From an uncultured Armatimonadota bacterium (GTDB lineage Bacteria; Armatimonadota; Fimbriimonadia; Fimbriimonadales; Fimbriimonadaceae), in assembly GCA_946478935.1 (NCBI GenBank), contig CAMLEL010000082.1:1-8416 (forward strand): a stretch of DNA of 8,416 bases, read 5' to 3'. Position numbers and translations under genes: made by a program. How positions within the stretch are numbered: the stretch's first letter is position 1; each line of letters starts with the position of its first letter. The notes below the pieces were generated by a model. The model was not told where the DNA came from. It did not search any database and saw nothing but the letters and a program-made list of their open reading frames with translations. This document shows positions 6,324-8,416 of this stretch, piece after piece.

Positions 6324-8071
6324 CGCTGAACGACCTTCTTGGCGATCGGTGCGGCGACTTCCCCGCCATGTCCGGCCTGCTCAACGAAGACGCAGATTGC
6401 GATTTTCGGATTGTCATAGGGCGCGAACCCGACAAACCAACTATGGGTCAGATTCCCCTTCTTCTGCTCTGCGCTGCCTGTTTTTCCGCCCCAGGTGATG
6501 CCCGGAATCCGTGCGCTTCCTGCCGTCCCGCCTTCGATTACGTTGACCAGCGATGCGCGCATGGCGCTCCAAAAGGCCGGATCACCTTTTACTTGATGGA
6601 GTTGCTCTGGCGCGACCTTCTCAATTTTTTGGAAGTCCATCGAGTTCCGAATGGCTCGGACCATATGAGGCTTGTAGGTGACCCCATTGTTTGCGACCAT
6701 TGCCGCGACGTTTGCCATTTGGATTGGCGTTACGGCCAAAATTCCTTGTCCAATCCCCAAAAAAGCAGTGTCAGCTAACGGCCACCGATACGTTGGGTAG
6801 TACCGTTCCATGTAGCGCTCGGTCGGCAGATCGCCTCTGCGTTCGGACGGCAAATCAATTCCAGTTTTCTCGTAAATACCGGTATCCAATGAGGCTTGGA
6901 GCATGCCCGCCCGCTTGGCCTTTAGCGCCAAGCTCATAAAGTAGGCATTACACGACTTGGTCATGGCACGGTGGAATGTAACCGAACCATGATTGCCAAG
7001 GCAGCGGATAAACCGGTTGCCAAGCTGAATTCCACCCCGACAATACTCCGGGCGGTTAGGATCAAAGAGACCCTGCTGCATTGCCGCTATCGACGTGACG
7101 ATCTTGAACGTGGACCCGGGCGCAAATTTCACTTGGATCGGGCGGTTCAAAAATGGATTGCGCGGGTCCTGCTGGAGCCGATCAAAATCCGTCTTGCTGA
7201 TTCCAGTCTTGAACAGCTTCAAATCGAAGGATGGAGCGCTCGCCAGGCAGAGGACTTCGCCCGTCTTTGGATCGAGCGCCACCACTGCACCGCGCTTTCC
7301 TTCCAACGCCGCCATCGCCTCCTGCTGAAGGTTCTTGTCAATGCTGAGAATCAGCTGGTCGCCGGGTACCGGGGCATCGCGCCCGAGCACACGAGTAGGT
7401 CGCCGCTTTGAGTCGACTTCATATCGGGTTTCGCCGATCTCACCCATCAGCTGTTGTTCGTACTTGCTCTCGAGGCCGCCCTTGCCAACATAGTCTGCCG
7501 GCTCTCGCCCGAATGCCCGGATTCGTTTTACGTCTTCCGGCGATGGCACCCAGACATAGCCCATCATGTGAGAGAAGGAACGACTGTCCGGATAGTAACG
7601 CATCGGTTGCGATCGGATATCGATCCCAGGAAACTCATTCGAGCGCTCGGCAAGACTTGATGCGATTTTCGTACTCGCCCCAATGTGAATGGGCGTCGCC
7701 ATCCAAGGTTTCCACCGTCCTTCCTCGACCTTGGCCTTCAGGCGCTTCACGTCAATTCCCAATTCCGCCGAAAGGCGACCCAAAACCTCGGGGTTCTTGT
7801 CGATGATCTTTGGCACCGCGGTGACGACCCACTCGGGCTTCACGCCTGCGATCATCACCCCATTACGGTCATAGATGAGCCCTCTTGGAGCCAGCACAGG
7901 AGTCGTCGAGGCATTGAGGGAGGCTGCTCGCTCCACGAGCTCTTCAGACTGAACGACCTGAAAAAACCACAGCCTTAAGAAGATGAGGCTGAGGAGCACA
8001 AGCAGGATGCTGGGAAAGAGTAGGACTCGGGCATCATATTCAGGCCGTCGCGGCTGGTGAATGACCGACAT
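6227..8071 (-). CDS. mrdA: Penicillin-binding protein 2 (peptidoglycan D,D-transpeptidase)
   Basis: This 614-residue class B PBP crosslinks peptidoglycan, normally with RodA in the elongasome. A short cytoplasmic N-terminus is followed by one membrane helix (about 16-38), then the pedestal/dimer domain beginning APRGLIYDRNG (61-71). GKGGLESKYEQ and VPGDQLILSID are typical of PBP2 rather than FtsI. The transpeptidase motifs are complete: Ser320-Thr-Phe-Lys323 (acylated Ser), Ser373-Cys-Asn375 and Lys530-Thr-Gly532. Length is close to the usual 600-650. The ATG at 8071 lies 3 nt after the stop of the PBP1A-like gene, and the nearest GGAGG is 16 nt upstream, so translation is probably coupled to it. 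The final ~30 residues, Ser/Asp/Asn-rich and beyond the conserved KKVVQRYLLPP end, overlap the 3' end of the opposing glycan ligase gene. Confidence 0.96.
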   Translation of the reverse strand: MSVIHQPRRPEYDARVLLFPSILLVLLSLIFLRLWFFQVVQSEELVERAASLNASTTPVLAPRGLIYDRNGVMIAGVKPEWVVTAVPKIIDKNPEVLGRLSAELGIDVKRLKAKVEEGRWKPWMATPIHIGASTKIASSLAERSNEFPGIDIRSQPMRYYPDSRSFSHMMGYVWVPSPEDVKRIRAFGREPADYVGKGGLESKYEQQLMGEIGETRYEVDSKRRPTRVLGRDAPVPGDQLILSIDKNLQQEAMAALEGKRGAVVALDPKTGEVLCLASAPSFDLKLFKTGISKTDFDRLQQDPRNPFLNRPIQVKFAPGSTFKIVTSIAAMQQGLFDPNRPEYCRGGIQLGNRFIRCLGNHGSVTFHRAMTKSCNAYFMSLALKAKRAGMLQASLDTGIYEKTGIDLPSERRGDLPTERYMERYYPTYRWPLADTAFLGIGQGILAVTPIQMANVAAMVANNGVTYKPHMVRAIRNSMDFQKIEKVAPEQLHQVKGDPAFWSAMRASLVNVIEGGTAGSARIPGITWGGKTGSAEQKKGNLTHSWFVGFAPYDNPKIAICVFVEQAGHGGEVAAPIAKKVVQRYLLPPKDSIADSNSGTRSNASRALDSVPAER

Positions 8072-8074
8072 GAC

Positions 8075-8416
8075 TTAGTGTTGATCGCCTCCGTGGCGGG
8101 TACATCGCCGTCTGGGTTCCTGACCTCGGGCAAATCGCCGCGTGACGGTTTCCGGGCAATAAATGCTGGCCCGCATGCCACTATCGGCGCAGATTTCGAC
8201 GTCCGTGAGTGCTTCTTCCCGAGGCGGCTCCGCTGGCGGATTGGCGGGAGGTTTGATCGGCTTGGGATCCGAACGGGGGTTTCGACCGGGCCCGACCGGT
8301 GGCAAAGTTTCGTTTGGCCCGGTACCCGTTCCAGTCGTCGCCGGTGCGTTGGAGTCCGTGGCAGGCTGACCCGGCAAGGTATTGGGCTCACGAACAGGTT
8401 CCTCTTCGGGAGTCGG
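8075..8416 (-). CDS. C-terminal tail of a PBP1A-like bifunctional penicillin-binding protein (5' partial)
   Basis: The frame is open from the window edge to TAA at 8075-8077, giving 113 residues of a protein that begins outside. The visible part starts with a Pro/Glu-rich stretch and a long Pro/Gly/Asn-rich linker. It ends with VEICADSGMRAS, CPETVTRRFARGQEP and CTRH, matching the extreme C-terminal pattern of many class A PBPs (C-x-DSG ... CP-x-T ... G-x-x-P ... C-x-x-H). Catalytic domains are not in the window, so the call rests on this tail and on the neighbouring mrdA. The three Cys may form a disulfide or bind metal; this is unknown. mrdA follows after 3 nt, so both are probably cotranscribed, pairing a class A and a class B PBP in one operon. 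Confidence 0.7.
   Translation of the reverse strand, partial: PTPEEEPVREPNTLPGQPATDSNAPATTGTGTGPNETLPPVGPGRNPRSDPKPIKPPANPPAEPPREEALTDVEICADSGMRASIYCPETVTRRFARGQEPRRRCTRHGGDQH

Noticed and set aside
6368..7978. Plus-strand frames of 60-146 codons inside mrdA
   Set aside because: Antisense shadows of a well-supported PBP2 gene; their translations show no family motif or ribosome site.
1..8416. CRISPR arrays, transposases, phage genes, toxin-antitoxin pairs
   Set aside because: No regular direct repeats and no motifs of these families were seen in any frame.

Overview
This is a bacterial chromosomal window of moderate GC content, dominated by cell-envelope genes. The lineage cannot be fixed from the sequence. 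A LysK-type M20 peptidase fragment, a multi-LysM NlpC/P60 hydrolase and a PBP1A-PBP2 pair would fit Armatimonadota (Fimbriimonadia-like), but this is only a guess. No insertion sequence, phage gene, CRISPR array or toxin-antitoxin pair was seen.

Layout. Bases 1-279 (+) hold the 3' end of a gene whose N-terminal part reads like an M20 (LysK/ArgE-type) peptidase and whose C-terminal part reads like the end of a Nif3-family metal-binding protein. This is an apparent in-frame chimera and the oddest thing here. Convergent to it is tRNA-Glu(TTC) with encoded CCA (298-373, -), which has its own compact promoter. A strong intrinsic terminator (428-462) closes the next minus-strand gene, a secreted LysM x3 - SH3 - NlpC/P60 peptidoglycan hydrolase (470-2062) that starts at a TTG codon behind a perfect AGGAGG. 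A 382-bp divergent intergenic region (2063-2444) carries that gene's promoter and inverted repeats. Next comes a tightly overlapping plus-strand operon: two GT2 glycosyltransferases (2445-3302, 3283-4185) and an O-antigen ligase/polymerase-like membrane protein with a TPR-like C-terminus (4182-6323). Facing it, and overlapping it by 97 bp at the 3' end, is the minus-strand PBP2 gene mrdA (6227-8071). PBP2 lies 3 nt downstream of the C-terminal tail of a PBP1A-like protein that runs off the window (8075-8416).

How the parts may work together. The minus-strand genes build (PBP1A, PBP2) and cut (NlpC/P60) the peptidoglycan wall. The plus-strand trio probably extends and then polymerises or ligates a surface glycan (O-antigen or exopolysaccharide) on a lipid carrier. 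I see no wholly new system. The points most worth checking are the M20/Nif3 chimera, the tail-to-tail overlap of the glycan ligase gene with mrdA, and the inverted repeats in the divergent control region.
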